A DNA stretch of 43,548 nt from a virus, in IMG/VR virus record IMGVR_UViG_3300035670_000440, positions 1-43,548 of that record; one strand, given 5' to 3'. A model generated the notes under the pieces. The model ran no database searches. It was not told where the DNA came from and saw only the letters and a list, made by a program, of their open reading frames with translations. The position numbers were made by a program, and so were the translations under genes. Positions 6,745 through 16,628 of the stretch are shown here, in pieces (the stretch's first letter is position 1; each line of letters starts with the position of its first letter).

Positions 6745-6835
6745 TCTCTCGTGGTGTAAGTGTGAATAAATAGCACCTTTGGGTAACAGGTCTACTTGTA
6801 GTAGACAGATGTAGGTTCGAGTCCTACCGAGAGAT
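6745..6835 (+). tRNA. tRNA-like element with long variable arm, isotype unclear
   Basis: The acceptor stem is perfect: TCTCTCG (6745-6751) pairs with CGAGAGA (6828-6834), discriminator T at 6835. The T-arm is canonical: GTAGG-TTCGAGT-CCTAC (6811-6827). A D-stem GTGT/GCAC (6754-6757 with 6773-6776) and T8, A14 fit, but the D-loop is long and lacks GG. TCTAC-TTGTA-GTAGA (6791-6805) would be a class II variable arm, as in Leu, Ser or Tyr tRNA. The anticodon arm is irregular: the best stem, ACCT(T)/(C)AGGT, has a mismatch, competes with the D-stem, and puts G rather than T at position 33, so no anticodon can be given. CCA is not encoded. Either a divergent or decayed phage tRNA, or a tRNA mimic. 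Confidence 0.5.
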
Positions 6836-6866
6836 CAAATAACAATAATTAATAATAAGAAATAAC

Positions 6867-7133
6867 ATGGCAAACAGAACGCAACATATTTGGCACTTAA
6901 AAGACACTGAGAAAAGAATCAATGCTCTTGATGGTGGTTGCAAAACAATAGAAGAAGCTATGAAAATGTATGAGCACATACCAAGTAGAAGGCTCACAAT
7001 AAGTTATAAGAACAGAGCTATGGGTCGCATTATTAGAATATGTGATCCCGATCTATTTAATACCATACATATTAGATGGGCTTCGGAATATAAAAGAAAC
7101 GGAAACGTTATAAGCAAGATGTATGATATTTAA
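6867..7133 (+). CDS. Basic hypothetical protein (88 aa)
   Basis: 88 residues, MANRTQHIWHLKDTEKRIN... to ...GNVISKMYDI, the last plus-strand gene before the convergent late block. The leader is A-rich (AATAATAAGAAATAACATG) with no clear Shine-Dalgarno. The protein is basic and probably alpha/beta, with a helix TIEEAMKMYEHI and a strand-turn-strand region SRRLTISYKNRAMGRIIRI. The family is not recognised. It lies just after the tRNA-like element and may share its transcript. Confidence 0.6.
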   Translation: MANRTQHIWHLKDTEKRINALDGGCKTIEEAMKMYEHIPSRRLTISYKNRAMGRIIRICDPDLFNTIHIRWASEYKRNGNVISKMYDI

Positions 7134-7211
7134 TCAAAGCTTGCTATTGGATCTATCAATATAACAGCATATCTTTTTATTGGTGTGTGATTATAGTTTC
7201 GAATGACAGCA

Positions 7212-7232
7212 TAGTTAATTAGGAGTTAACTA
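7212..7232. promoter_or_regulatory. Inverted repeat TAGTTAA/TTAACTA
   Basis: A 7-bp AT-only inverted repeat (7212-7218 with 7226-7232) lies just ahead of the terminator hairpin in the convergent intergenic region. It may be an extension of the terminator structure or a protein site. Low weight. Confidence 0.25.
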
Positions 7233-7239
7233 GGTTAAG

Positions 7240-7277
7240 AAGCAACAGGAGATTGACCTCTTCTGTTGCTTTTTTTT
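7240..7277 (+). terminator. Intrinsic terminator of the plus-strand block
   Basis: AAGCAACAG (7240-7248) pairs perfectly with CTGTTGCTT (7263-7271), with a possible inner GAG/CTC pairing. The stem runs straight into a T-run reaching 7277. This is a textbook rho-independent terminator for plus-strand transcripts. It sits eight bases from the end of the convergent giant gene. No T-run exists on the other strand, so it should act one way only. Confidence 0.85.
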
Positions 7278-7284
7278 ACTCTAC

Positions 7285-10200
7285 TTAAGGTTCTTCCTCT
7301 ACAGGTACTTCTCTGAACAGACCACCCCATCCTACTTCGTCAGTAGCAGCCATTTTAGCTTTCTGTCTACCGATTTCTACCATAGGAATACCAAGTATGT
7401 TTCTTGGTGCATTGATAGGTGTTTCAATACTTTTTACTATGTCACGGGTAAGTAGTCCGTAAGGAAAATACGTGTACGCATAGTAGCTACCCAGTCTTTC
7501 CCAGTCACCACTAAATGCAGCTCCAATAATTGGAGTTATAAAACGTGATGAAGGTGGTAGTACTATTTGTAACGGAGCAATGGCAACAGGAAGATCACCA
7601 AGAAAAGCTTTTTCTTTTTCTTCTGGATCACCAAATAGCCATTCAGCAGTGTCTTTGATCCAAGCTAACGGTTGTGGAAGTGTAGAATCAAACACAGAAA
7701 ATGGAAGAAAGCTCGCCATTGCTAGCATGAACATATCTAAAATCATCATGCGCTCAAACTTCTTGCCAGCATCACTGTTAGGTTGGATACCATACGTCTT
7801 TAAATCGTTTACTATTTGGCTTCTAAACTTCGTAGAATTCCAAGCCCATAGTTGAAATCGACTTATTATCTTACCAAGCGATGTACGGCTAAATGCAGGT
7901 CTGTTAGCGTTGTTGTACATAAACTGTGTAGCAGCAACACCACGCTGTGCCATTGATATAAGTAGCGGATCATTAGGATCTATAGTTGCACTTGATACAT
8001 CAAAGACTTCTCTAGCTTTTAGATAGTGAGACACAAAAGAACGATAGCGAAGTTGTCTTTCAGATGATTTCATAAAGAAAGCGAACTTATTAAACACAGC
8101 ATCAGACAATCCAGACTTCTTCCAAATCTCCATAAGCTCCATGTCTTTGATGTCAGGCTTACCCTTGATAACATCAACCATTCTATTGATAGTCTCTTTA
8201 ACCTGAGTAGGAGCTATCTTATTGATATTAGAAAGCTCGTTAGCTAAGAATGATTCGAGAGCACCATGACTTTCAGCCCAAGCATACACATCGTTACGTG
8301 ACTTAAATGATGGGTCAATTCTATTACGAAGAAGGTCCACATTAAAACTACCACGCCAGTGTCTAAACCCAGCACTGATAAGGTTGTTAGGTTCACCACC
8401 AACAATGTTGTTTACAAATGTTTTTGGTCTAGATAGCAACGTCATTAACTGATACTTAGCTTCAAAGTTAGACCATGTTTGTAACCATTGTGTAGAATTC
8501 CATAACTTTGTTGGATCTTCACCTTCTTTAGGTTTGCGTAGTTTATTAAGAAACTTACCACCTTGCTCTGATACGTACTCATCTGCAAACTTCCAGTAAA
8601 ATGATTTTTTAATTTCTGGCAGGTCACGTATATCACCTTCAGTAAACACACTTGGATAGCCTAAGTTGTCACGGATATATAGTTCCATAAACTTGGACCA
8701 TTTAGTTGTTTCCTCTTTGGAAATAACTAAAGCTGATTTACGTCTAAAGTTTTCAATACGTATATCACCATCTAGTGCAAGAACGTTATTGTAGTATGCT
8801 TTTACAATATCTTTTTCATACTGTTGTAAGCTACGCATATCACGTTGCCACCCAGCTATAGTAGCATTTTCACCACGTTTACGTGTATTTTTTTGCTTGT
8901 TAGATAGACCTATGTTTTGAGCTATCTGATTATAGCTTTTCTCGTCAGTAATAAAATCCATCTGAGAATTCCATAACATCTCATCAACCCAGTTTTGATG
9001 AGACTTAGATACATTTTGCTCGGACCTAGCTTGATGTTTGAGAGATTCAATCTCTAATATGGCATCTTCTTCGCTTATGCCCTTCTGCATTCTAGCTCTA
9101 GCAAACTCTTCTATGTACTTATCTGGATGGTTCATGTGTGGGAAGTAACTATCTCCACCAATAAACCCGATAGGCTTGTACTCAAGACCACGTTTAACAT
9201 TAATACGATGCAAGGATTCTGCTATTTCAACAAGAGAACGACTATCACCATTGTCTTGCAAACGACGTGCAATGTTCTGTAATCTTCTTTGGTAATTGAT
9301 TTGGTTAAGATTGTTTAACCCTACGATCTTAGAATCTGGTCCTTGTGTTTGTTTTGTAAGCGCCCAGATACGATTGTATGTTTTTTCAACATCAATAAGT
9401 CTAATAGATCTTTTTCCTGTAAGCTCTGGCTCAAGGTATACTATTGTATCCTCAGGCATGTTGCCTACAACAAACGTTTCGTAAAAGTCATTAAGGTGTG
9501 ATGTAAGTTTAGTGTCTATTTGATCTGCAATTTCAAGTGCAGTTAATTGTTTAGACACTACGTTTCCATCTTCAATAACATTGACAGTGTATTTTTTTGA
9601 AGCAACACGTTCATCAAACACCTTTTTAGACATTTCGTATTCTTTTTGGTACACTTGTTTGTTACCAATAGGTGCTTTAAGCTCACGTCTTGCTACTGCA
9701 AAGTCAAAAATAACAGCTCCATCTCCATCAGACTGGCTGTTTACAGCATTGATAATATCAAAGTCTTCTGTGGTCTTAAATACACGGTAGTCTTGCATAC
9801 CGCTAATCATATCGTTGATAGCAGATGCAGACTGGTGGAGCTGACTCATTGTAGACGTAGGCTTGATAGCATAGTACTTTGTAAAGCCTTTTTCAAAATC
9901 TACTTCGTAGGCAGTGGTACGCTGAAGCTGGTAATCAAACTCTTGTGTTTGCTTACCTATGGTGTCTGGAAACCAAAAGAAATTCTTCCAATGAAACTGA
10001 CCCTTCTTAGCATTGGTCATTGTATTCCATATATAATCACGACCACGCTTATGAGTCTGCATAAACTCTCTAAGATCATACAATGTAGACTGATCTGGAT
10101 TTGTAGAATAGCCTTTGTGTCCAGCAGTAACACCTCTCCAGTAGCTCAAGAAGTTATTAGCAAACCAACCTGGAGCATGATGAGCATCGTGATAGCCCAT

Positions 10201-13200
10201 CAACTCTTTGAAATCATCAAGGATAACAAGCTCTTCAGCAGAAAACTTTTGATTAGGATCAAAGATCTGGCGAAGATTATCCAAATAAGCCTTGTTATCT
10301 GTGCGTTGAATCTCTTTGTTAGGATCAAGATTGCGCTCAAGAAAGTCAGAAACGGTTGTTTTTTTATCAGCTTCGGCATAAGCTTCAGCAACTTGTTTAG
10401 CTTCTGAAGTAACAACTTCTTCGATAAGCTTTTCTTTTTTCTTGCCAGTAGCTTTTTTAATTTGTGCTACTTGCTCTGGCTTAGGATCGAAAGTATCGTT
10501 TCTTGGCTCAGATAACACTTTGTTTTCTGGGACCGTATTAAATGCTTCCTGTTTACCTAGTGTAGAAAAGTCATAAACATCCTGAGGATCTTCTATCTTA
10601 ACTCGTTTGTAGAGATTTTTTACATTCAAAACGCTCATTTTTTCCCCAGCAATAGCATCTTGAACAATGCCATAGCTTTTGTAAAATGAGTTGGTGTTTT
10701 CAAGACCAGTAGATCTTAGAAATGATCCAAAAGAGTTTAGGTTGTTGTTAAATACTTTAGCAGTAAGCTTGTCGTATGCGTCTTGCTGTTTAACCGACAA
10801 ACCTGTAGATAGCATTTTCTCATACAGTTTATTTTGAGCTGCTACATCTTTAGGGTTTTGCACATTAAACGTACCGATCATATACGTGTCAAAAAGATCA
10901 CGCTGCCATTTGCTTTGCAATACGTCTCTAAAAGCTTTTACTTTAAGCTGTAAACCTTCAACAACTTCAGACTTGTTAATACCCTGACTATTGTTTATTT
11001 CCCTTGATGCTACTGCATAGTCTTTCTTAAAACTATCAGCTTTGTTGGCAATGTCATTAACAGCTTTAGCTACCAGTTCTTTACGTTCTGGCGTTTCTGC
11101 TGCTTTCATAACTCGCTCTACTTGTTTGTAAAGCATTGAAGCAGTAGTGATGTCACTTACGTCTTGACTTATAAGCTGTTTTGCCGTGTTGACCTTAGAC
11201 GCTATAGACCGTTTAGCTTTATCAATAACAGCTGGATCAGTAGATGTGTTGACGGTATTAAAGTCTTGTTCTATAGAGTTTCTAAGTCTAACTACTTCTT
11301 TAGAACCATTAATGCTTTTAAGAATACCAAGACTTTCAAGTATCTGAATTCTTTGCTTGTCTTGCGTTGTCATCTCTCCACCAGCTTTGTACTTCTCGTA
11401 CCCGTACTTGGTGTACATTGTTTTGTAGTCGTCTATAATCTTGGAATACTTGGTTTCCGTAAGACCAGGCAATCCAGCCAAAGCAAATATATCTGGGTCT
11501 GGAGACTCTATACTGCTAGCAAGTAATGCTTTTTTAGACTTGAAGTCACTTGTACCTTGAGGCTCTTTAAATGATATTAAATACTCGTAATAGCTTTTGT
11601 TTTTACGAACGCCAGCATCTGTAAAAATATGCTTGTTAGTTGAATCAATAGCATCTTTGTATAGCTTGTACTCTTTAGGTTTAACAGAGTCAATAAGAAT
11701 ACGTCTTTCGCTACCATCTTTATTTCTTACAACAGCATAAGTATCAAATGCCTTGCTCCAAAGCATATTGCTTATTTCTGTTGGTCTAATCATGTCAAAG
11801 CTATCAGCGCTATCAGCAGCGTAGTTCATAGCCTGACGTGCAAAACCATCAAACTCGCTTATGTCAGCTTTCTTAACAGACTCAATTCTAATAACAGAAG
11901 CTTTATTAACATTGCTTGGTAGTTTAATACCTTTTTGATTCTTATCTATTGTAACAACATCTGGAGCTACAGACCACCATGAAGAAATGTCTGTACGTGC
12001 AGAAGCAGCAAAGCCAACAGCTTGCTTACCTTTGGTGGCATTGAATCCAGCAGTAGTAAGTGCTGTCATGTCAAACAAAGAAGCTACATTTTTCTTATTA
12101 GTTGGTATAGGTTGTACACCCATAGCTCTAGCACCTTCTTCATTCTTGCTAGGTATGTTTACTTTTTTATCACCAACTTGTTTTGTCCATTGATCTTTGT
12201 TTCTAAGCAGCACATCATGTAGCGTTTCTTGTGCTTTGCCATACTTGTTCTTGCCTAAATCTTGGTAGATAAACGTGGAATCAATGTCCAAGTCCATACC
12301 ACCCATGTAAGCCATGTCTTCGCTATGTAGCGCTATACCTGTTCCTCTGTTGTCATAGAAGCCTTTAAACATCATAGACCTAGCGCCAGATATAGAATCA
12401 GATGGCACACGAATGACAATCATTCTAAGGTCTTGTTCAAGATTTTTTACTAATTCAGATTGAGGATCTTTAGAAACTTCAGCCTGATAGATATCAAAAA
12501 GATCACCAAGCTTCATGTCTTTTTCTAGGGCACGACTCTTGACCTTCATATTACGTGAGCCTTGACCAAGCATAAACTCGCCTGGTTTTACAAGACCACG
12601 ATTAAACTCATCGGTAGGCAAACCAATAGCCTTAGCGGAGTACGGCACTTCTGGAGTACTGATACGTGAATGTAAGTAAGAGGCTACTTTGTTGTCTACA
12701 TACCCAACAAGATTCTTATTTGACAGAATAGATGGGCTCAGTATTTCAATATCATCAGATAATGACAGCAATGCTTTTTCAGCAGCAGACAGGTTTTTAC
12801 CTAAAAACTCAGACTCAGCAACATAAGAAGACGGATCTTCTTTAATGTTAGACTTGAGTATCTGTCGCATTACGCTATCATAAACGTAAATGTTTGTAGA
12901 CACATTAGGATTAAGAATGTCTACAAGATCCTGCACTCCAAGCTTTTCTATTTTAATCTTTGAAGCTTTAAGCTTTGCTACAACTTGATCTGTTTCTCCA
13001 TCAAGTTCTACATTAAGTCTCTGAAGTTTTTCTGCCTCTTTAGGGTCACCTCTAAAAGAGTTACCAATAGTTTCGTCAAATACTTCATTTATGATTTCTT
13101 GATCTACTTTGCTTGCATGCAAGTTTCCAAGTGCCTGACTTACAAGTACTTGATTTTCAAGTGAACTTGCTATGTCTTCTTTAGTACCAAGATTGTAAGA

Positions 13201-16200
13201 CACACCTTCTACGGGCATGGTGTAGATAGCATCTTTGATGTCTACTTGTTCTTGCGTTCCAGCTTTGTAGATACGCATTTTACCATCGTTACCTAGCTGG
13301 CTGTCGTACTTGACTCGTTTACCAGACTGCTTTGCACTTGTGTCACGAAGAATCATGTGCAAGCCATTCTCTTTTAAAAACGCATCTTGAGCATTACCTG
13401 CTCGGAACATGGCATGCTTAGATAATAACATACCAAGATCACTGTCATCACCAGCAGCAATAATAGATTTGATAACACCAGCTTCGGGATCATAGCCACC
13501 ATCACGAACCATTTGGTCAAACACATCTTGACGCACAATCACAGCGCCATCGGTAGCTGTCTCTGATACTTCATCAAATACTTCGCCATTTTTTTCATAG
13601 CTAAATATATCGTCTTCAACGCCTTCACGTTTTGTAAGACCATTCTTATTAGCAGAGTTTAGAATAACATACTTGAAACCACCTTCAGCATCATCTATAC
13701 CAGCAAAGTATCTAGCATCAGCCCACTGCCCGTCAGCGTGCAATAACTGCATACGCTTATTAAGTGCAAGAAAGTCATTAACAAAACCTTTCTTAGCTAG
13801 ATCAGCTAGCTTGACTCCAGGATTAAGAACGTCAGTATGTAGCTTTACTTGGGAAGCAACATACGTATCGTATAAATCTTTAGCAGAATCTTCATCAATA
13901 TCTAGTCTTGTTTTTACTTCGTCGATGTATTCTTGTCTAGCATCTAAGTATGTTTGTTCAAGACCAAGATCTTGTATTTCTTTAAGTGCTAGTACTTTTT
14001 CTTCTGGAGTAACTGGAATCATGTCATAGTAGACAAGCTCGCCATTACTCTTTACGTGACCAGCAAAAGCTTTGCCTTGCTCAAGCATTTTGTGGTGAAT
14101 CCACAATAATTCTTTTGGACTTTCAAAAGGATCAAAGATTTTTTCCGTCTTATAAGAATTTTCAGATACAGTGTTATCTACATAGCGTATGCTGTATACC
14201 TTAATATCTTTGTTGAACTTGTTCAAGCCCCTTTGAAAGTGACTAGGTGCTTTAGATACAGCAATAGGTTCGCCACTTCTTGATGTAGAGCTAGCTTGAA
14301 ACACTTCTCTTGTGGTTGGATCTACTACATACTGAATAGCTTTTTCGTTGTTTTTAATCTTTCTAATTGTCTGTGTTATCTCAGCAGTAAGTTTACGTTT
14401 TTCGTCTGGAGATACTTTAGACTTTTCGCTAATGTATTTGTTAACAACAACCTCAGCAAAGTCAGCTGGGGTCTTGGTGTTGTCCAAACCAAACTGATCG
14501 TAGTCATTCTTAATACCGTTCAAAATCTCGTTGTAACGAGCTTGTTTCTGTGATGCAGGTATTGTGTCGTCTAATGATACTATCGTGCGTGTAACGTAAT
14601 CTATGGGGGCCTGGCGACGAAGCTGTATACCATTTATGTCACCAGTATACCCATCTTCCATGTTACGTAGTATGTTGTCATCAAAGAGTGCGGTATCATC
14701 AACAGTAGCTGTATCTGTAGAATCTAGTGCTTTCTTTGTAGGACGTGGTACGGTAGGGTCAGCTTGTAATGGAACAACATCTGTAGCTACAGGTTGATTA
14801 GGATTTAAAGCTTCTACTGGAATAGGATTAGTATCTCCAGTTTCAATAGTGCTATTGACTGGCGTTCTAACAATCTTTTGAGATGGTGTGCTATCTACAC
14901 CAAGTAAAGCTTCTGGAGTCTGCTTCTGACTGTCGAGCCATTGCTTAAACTCAACATCACGGCTTGGGTTTTCCGTAAGATACTCACCGTAAGCTCTTTT
15001 GATTTGCTCACGTTCAGAAGTAGATACAATAAACTGCTCTTCTTGCTCTCTACCTAGTCCAAGATCTCTAGCAATAGTAGCTTCTAATGCTGGATCTGTG
15101 TTAAAAAATTCCTGTGCTCTTGCATCAACATCTGGCTTATCGGAAATAGCAACAAGCTGATCTAATGTAATGCCTTCAGATTCTCTTACAACAAACTCAT
15201 TGGCAACTTCTGGAGTTACTGATTCTTCTACATCTAAAATTCTTTGAGCAACAGGGTCGGGCTGATCGTCAGAAGAAGTACGCAAACCACCTACTAATAT
15301 ATCTGCATCGGTAAGTTTGTTGCTTGGTGTTTTAGCAACTTGATCTTTGATAATACCAACTGCCCTATCTGATATTCCACTAAGATCCTGTTCACCAGTA
15401 AACGGATCTAAGTCGTATGCACCTTCTTTTATTTCTTGATCTATTTGCTCTGTAGCTTTTACCAAAGCTTCGCCAAAACCACCTTTACGAATAGCATCAA
15501 GAGCAGCATTGTTTGCATCTTCTGCATTCATGCCTTCAGCTTCATACTTAGCTACAAGAACATCATATTCTTTTTTAAATATAGCATGAGATACTATTTG
15601 TGAAGTAATACCACCTCGAGCAGTACCAAGACTACTACCAAGCCACATTCTAGCTTGATGTACAATTTCTTTTCTTACATTCTCAGCTTGATCGCCATAT
15701 AGCTCTTCAGCATTCTTGTACTCTGGAATGTTTTCTTCTGGATTAAGCCATGCTTCGTATCTACGTTTACCATCAGCAGTAACACTACTAGGTCCTGTCA
15801 TTACTTCAAGAGCCTTACGTTGTGCATACGGCATCTCAGTACCAAACCATGCACCAGTCAAGTAATCAAATACTTGAATCTCAAGCGGTTGGTCCATAAG
15901 TGTACTAGGTAAACCGTTTACCATCATACCAGCAAGAGCACGAATAGCAGCAGGTTGACCACCAAATACTTCTGCAACACCACGATCAAGACCACCAAAA
16001 GCAGCACCAGTAGCAAAGCTATAAGCCATTTGATCTATACCGCCTTGCCATGAGGACACACCAGAAGCAAGACCCATACGAATTGCACCTTCAGCTACGC
16101 TTTCAGCTACAACACGTTTACCGCCAGGACCAAGTAAAACTTTCTTAGCTAACGCCTCAGCTGGAGTACCTGCTAATGCTTTCTTACCCATGTTCATGAT

Positions 16201-16617
16201 AAGATCAGCAGCGTACATTGGAATAGATCGTGTCTGCGTGTAATACCTTCCTACTACTGGATTGGTAACAGTACGCAGTCCTTGCATAGTTTTTGTTACC
16301 GCAGCTTCAGCACCCTCACGACCTACAACACCACCAAGAAGCTTGATGCCACCTCTAACACCCATTGTACCTGCTTTAGTACCAAAACTAAGAGCAGTAC
16401 CCACACCAGGAATAATACCAACAAAACCAGCAAAGTAACCAGCACCTTGCGCTAAAGATTCGAGCCAGTTATCTGGCTCTTCTTCTACAATGTCAATAGT
16501 GGTGAATCCTTGAACAAACCCACCAGCTAATTGTTTTAGTACATCTACAAACTGTAGGCCATCCTCCTCCTGTTGCGAAGGATTAAGGCCATACCCAACA
16601 GGTCTAGGTGCTAGCAT
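7285..16617 (-). CDS. Giant virion protein (3110 aa) with two-barrel RNA polymerase core
   Basis: The largest gene and the last of the minus-strand late block. The N-terminus (about 55-98) is hydrophobic and glycine-rich (GYFAGFVGIIPGVGTALSFG), as in internal virion or ejection proteins. A hydrophobic stretch near residue 2955 (MFMLAMASFLPFSVF) suggests a membrane-active C-terminal region. The middle resembles a multisubunit-type RNA polymerase: TDGA at 1022-1025, SKHAMF with K1067, DTSAKQSGKR with K1096 and K1100 (beta-like barrel), then RVPS from R1403, GFYDNRGTGI and MGGMDLDIDSTF, whose aspartates D1442, D1444 and D1446 match the catalytic DxDxD loop of beta' and of crAss-like virion polymerases. 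Likely packaged and injected, then transcribing early genes. N4-type (T7-like) polymerase motifs were not seen. The polymerase call is by pattern; domain borders are unknown. Confidence 0.75.
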   Translation of the reverse strand: MLAPRPVGYGLNPSQQEEDGLQFVDVLKQLAGGFVQGFTTIDIVEEEPDNWLESLAQGAGYFAGFVGIIPGVGTALSFGTKAGTMGVRGGIKLLGGVVGREGAEAAVTKTMQGLRTVTNPVVGRYYTQTRSIPMYAADLIMNMGKKALAGTPAEALAKKVLLGPGGKRVVAESVAEGAIRMGLASGVSSWQGGIDQMAYSFATGAAFGGLDRGVAEVFGGQPAAIRALAGMMVNGLPSTLMDQPLEIQVFDYLTGAWFGTEMPYAQRKALEVMTGPSSVTADGKRRYEAWLNPEENIPEYKNAEELYGDQAENVRKEIVHQARMWLGSSLGTARGGITSQIVSHAIFKKEYDVLVAKYEAEGMNAEDANNAALDAIRKGGFGEALVKATEQIDQEIKEGAYDLDPFTGEQDLSGISDRAVGIIKDQVAKTPSNKLTDADILVGGLRTSSDDQPDPVAQRILDVEESVTPEVANEFVVRESEGITLDQLVAISDKPDVDARAQEFFNTDPALEATIARDLGLGREQEEQFIVSTSEREQIKRAYGEYLTENPSRDVEFKQWLDSQKQTPEALLGVDSTPSQKIVRTPVNSTIETGDTNPIPVEALNPNQPVATDVVPLQADPTVPRPTKKALDSTDTATVDDTALFDDNILRNMEDGYTGDINGIQLRRQAPIDYVTRTIVSLDDTIPASQKQARYNEILNGIKNDYDQFGLDNTKTPADFAEVVVNKYISEKSKVSPDEKRKLTAEITQTIRKIKNNEKAIQYVVDPTTREVFQASSTSRSGEPIAVSKAPSHFQRGLNKFNKDIKVYSIRYVDNTVSENSYKTEKIFDPFESPKELLWIHHKMLEQGKAFAGHVKSNGELVYYDMIPVTPEEKVLALKEIQDLGLEQTYLDARQEYIDEVKTRLDIDEDSAKDLYDTYVASQVKLHTDVLNPGVKLADLAKKGFVNDFLALNKRMQLLHADGQWADARYFAGIDDAEGGFKYVILNSANKNGLTKREGVEDDIFSYEKNGEVFDEVSETATDGAVIVRQDVFDQMVRDGGYDPEAGVIKSIIAAGDDSDLGMLLSKHAMFRAGNAQDAFLKENGLHMILRDTSAKQSGKRVKYDSQLGNDGKMRIYKAGTQEQVDIKDAIYTMPVEGVSYNLGTKEDIASSLENQVLVSQALGNLHASKVDQEIINEVFDETIGNSFRGDPKEAEKLQRLNVELDGETDQVVAKLKASKIKIEKLGVQDLVDILNPNVSTNIYVYDSVMRQILKSNIKEDPSSYVAESEFLGKNLSAAEKALLSLSDDIEILSPSILSNKNLVGYVDNKVASYLHSRISTPEVPYSAKAIGLPTDEFNRGLVKPGEFMLGQGSRNMKVKSRALEKDMKLGDLFDIYQAEVSKDPQSELVKNLEQDLRMIVIRVPSDSISGARSMMFKGFYDNRGTGIALHSEDMAYMGGMDLDIDSTFIYQDLGKNKYGKAQETLHDVLLRNKDQWTKQVGDKKVNIPSKNEEGARAMGVQPIPTNKKNVASLFDMTALTTAGFNATKGKQAVGFAASARTDISSWWSVAPDVVTIDKNQKGIKLPSNVNKASVIRIESVKKADISEFDGFARQAMNYAADSADSFDMIRPTEISNMLWSKAFDTYAVVRNKDGSERRILIDSVKPKEYKLYKDAIDSTNKHIFTDAGVRKNKSYYEYLISFKEPQGTSDFKSKKALLASSIESPDPDIFALAGLPGLTETKYSKIIDDYKTMYTKYGYEKYKAGGEMTTQDKQRIQILESLGILKSINGSKEVVRLRNSIEQDFNTVNTSTDPAVIDKAKRSIASKVNTAKQLISQDVSDITTASMLYKQVERVMKAAETPERKELVAKAVNDIANKADSFKKDYAVASREINNSQGINKSEVVEGLQLKVKAFRDVLQSKWQRDLFDTYMIGTFNVQNPKDVAAQNKLYEKMLSTGLSVKQQDAYDKLTAKVFNNNLNSFGSFLRSTGLENTNSFYKSYGIVQDAIAGEKMSVLNVKNLYKRVKIEDPQDVYDFSTLGKQEAFNTVPENKVLSEPRNDTFDPKPEQVAQIKKATGKKKEKLIEEVVTSEAKQVAEAYAEADKKTTVSDFLERNLDPNKEIQRTDNKAYLDNLRQIFDPNQKFSAEELVILDDFKELMGYHDAHHAPGWFANNFLSYWRGVTAGHKGYSTNPDQSTLYDLREFMQTHKRGRDYIWNTMTNAKKGQFHWKNFFWFPDTIGKQTQEFDYQLQRTTAYEVDFEKGFTKYYAIKPTSTMSQLHQSASAINDMISGMQDYRVFKTTEDFDIINAVNSQSDGDGAVIFDFAVARRELKAPIGNKQVYQKEYEMSKKVFDERVASKKYTVNVIEDGNVVSKQLTALEIADQIDTKLTSHLNDFYETFVVGNMPEDTIVYLEPELTGKRSIRLIDVEKTYNRIWALTKQTQGPDSKIVGLNNLNQINYQRRLQNIARRLQDNGDSRSLVEIAESLHRINVKRGLEYKPIGFIGGDSYFPHMNHPDKYIEEFARARMQKGISEEDAILEIESLKHQARSEQNVSKSHQNWVDEMLWNSQMDFITDEKSYNQIAQNIGLSNKQKNTRKRGENATIAGWQRDMRSLQQYEKDIVKAYYNNVLALDGDIRIENFRRKSALVISKEETTKWSKFMELYIRDNLGYPSVFTEGDIRDLPEIKKSFYWKFADEYVSEQGGKFLNKLRKPKEGEDPTKLWNSTQWLQTWSNFEAKYQLMTLLSRPKTFVNNIVGGEPNNLISAGFRHWRGSFNVDLLRNRIDPSFKSRNDVYAWAESHGALESFLANELSNINKIAPTQVKETINRMVDVIKGKPDIKDMELMEIWKKSGLSDAVFNKFAFFMKSSERQLRYRSFVSHYLKAREVFDVSSATIDPNDPLLISMAQRGVAATQFMYNNANRPAFSRTSLGKIISRFQLWAWNSTKFRSQIVNDLKTYGIQPNSDAGKKFERMMILDMFMLAMASFLPFSVFDSTLPQPLAWIKDTAEWLFGDPEEKEKAFLGDLPVAIAPLQIVLPPSSRFITPIIGAAFSGDWERLGSYYAYTYFPYGLLTRDIVKSIETPINAPRNILGIPMVEIGRQKAKMAATDEVGWGGLFREVPVEEEP
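12280..13554 (-). other. Predicted RNA polymerase catalytic region (two double-psi barrels)
   Basis: This segment of the giant gene covers residues 1022-1446. The proximal part (TDGAVIVRQDVF, LLSKHAMFRAG, LHMILRDTSAKQSGKR) follows the beta-like barrel of crAss-like phage polymerases, with lysine candidates for substrate binding. The distal part (IRVPSDSISGARSMMFKGF, then ALHSEDMAYMGGMDLDID) follows the beta'-like barrel: an R-x-P motif and a glycine-led DxDxD metal loop about 40 residues later. Bridge-helix and trigger-loop equivalents would lie downstream of 1446 but were not identified. Confidence 0.7.
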
Positions 16618-16628
16618 ATATTACTTAC

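Noticed and set aside
9646-10407. A 253-codon plus-strand frame inside the giant gene
   Set aside because: It lies wholly antisense to a well-supported coding region, has an implausible composition, and no leader or neighbour in its direction.
7285-16617. N4-type virion RNA polymerase, considered because of size and location
   Set aside because: N4 vRNAP is a single-subunit T7-like enzyme; its motifs were not seen, whereas a DxDxD loop and barrel-type motifs were.
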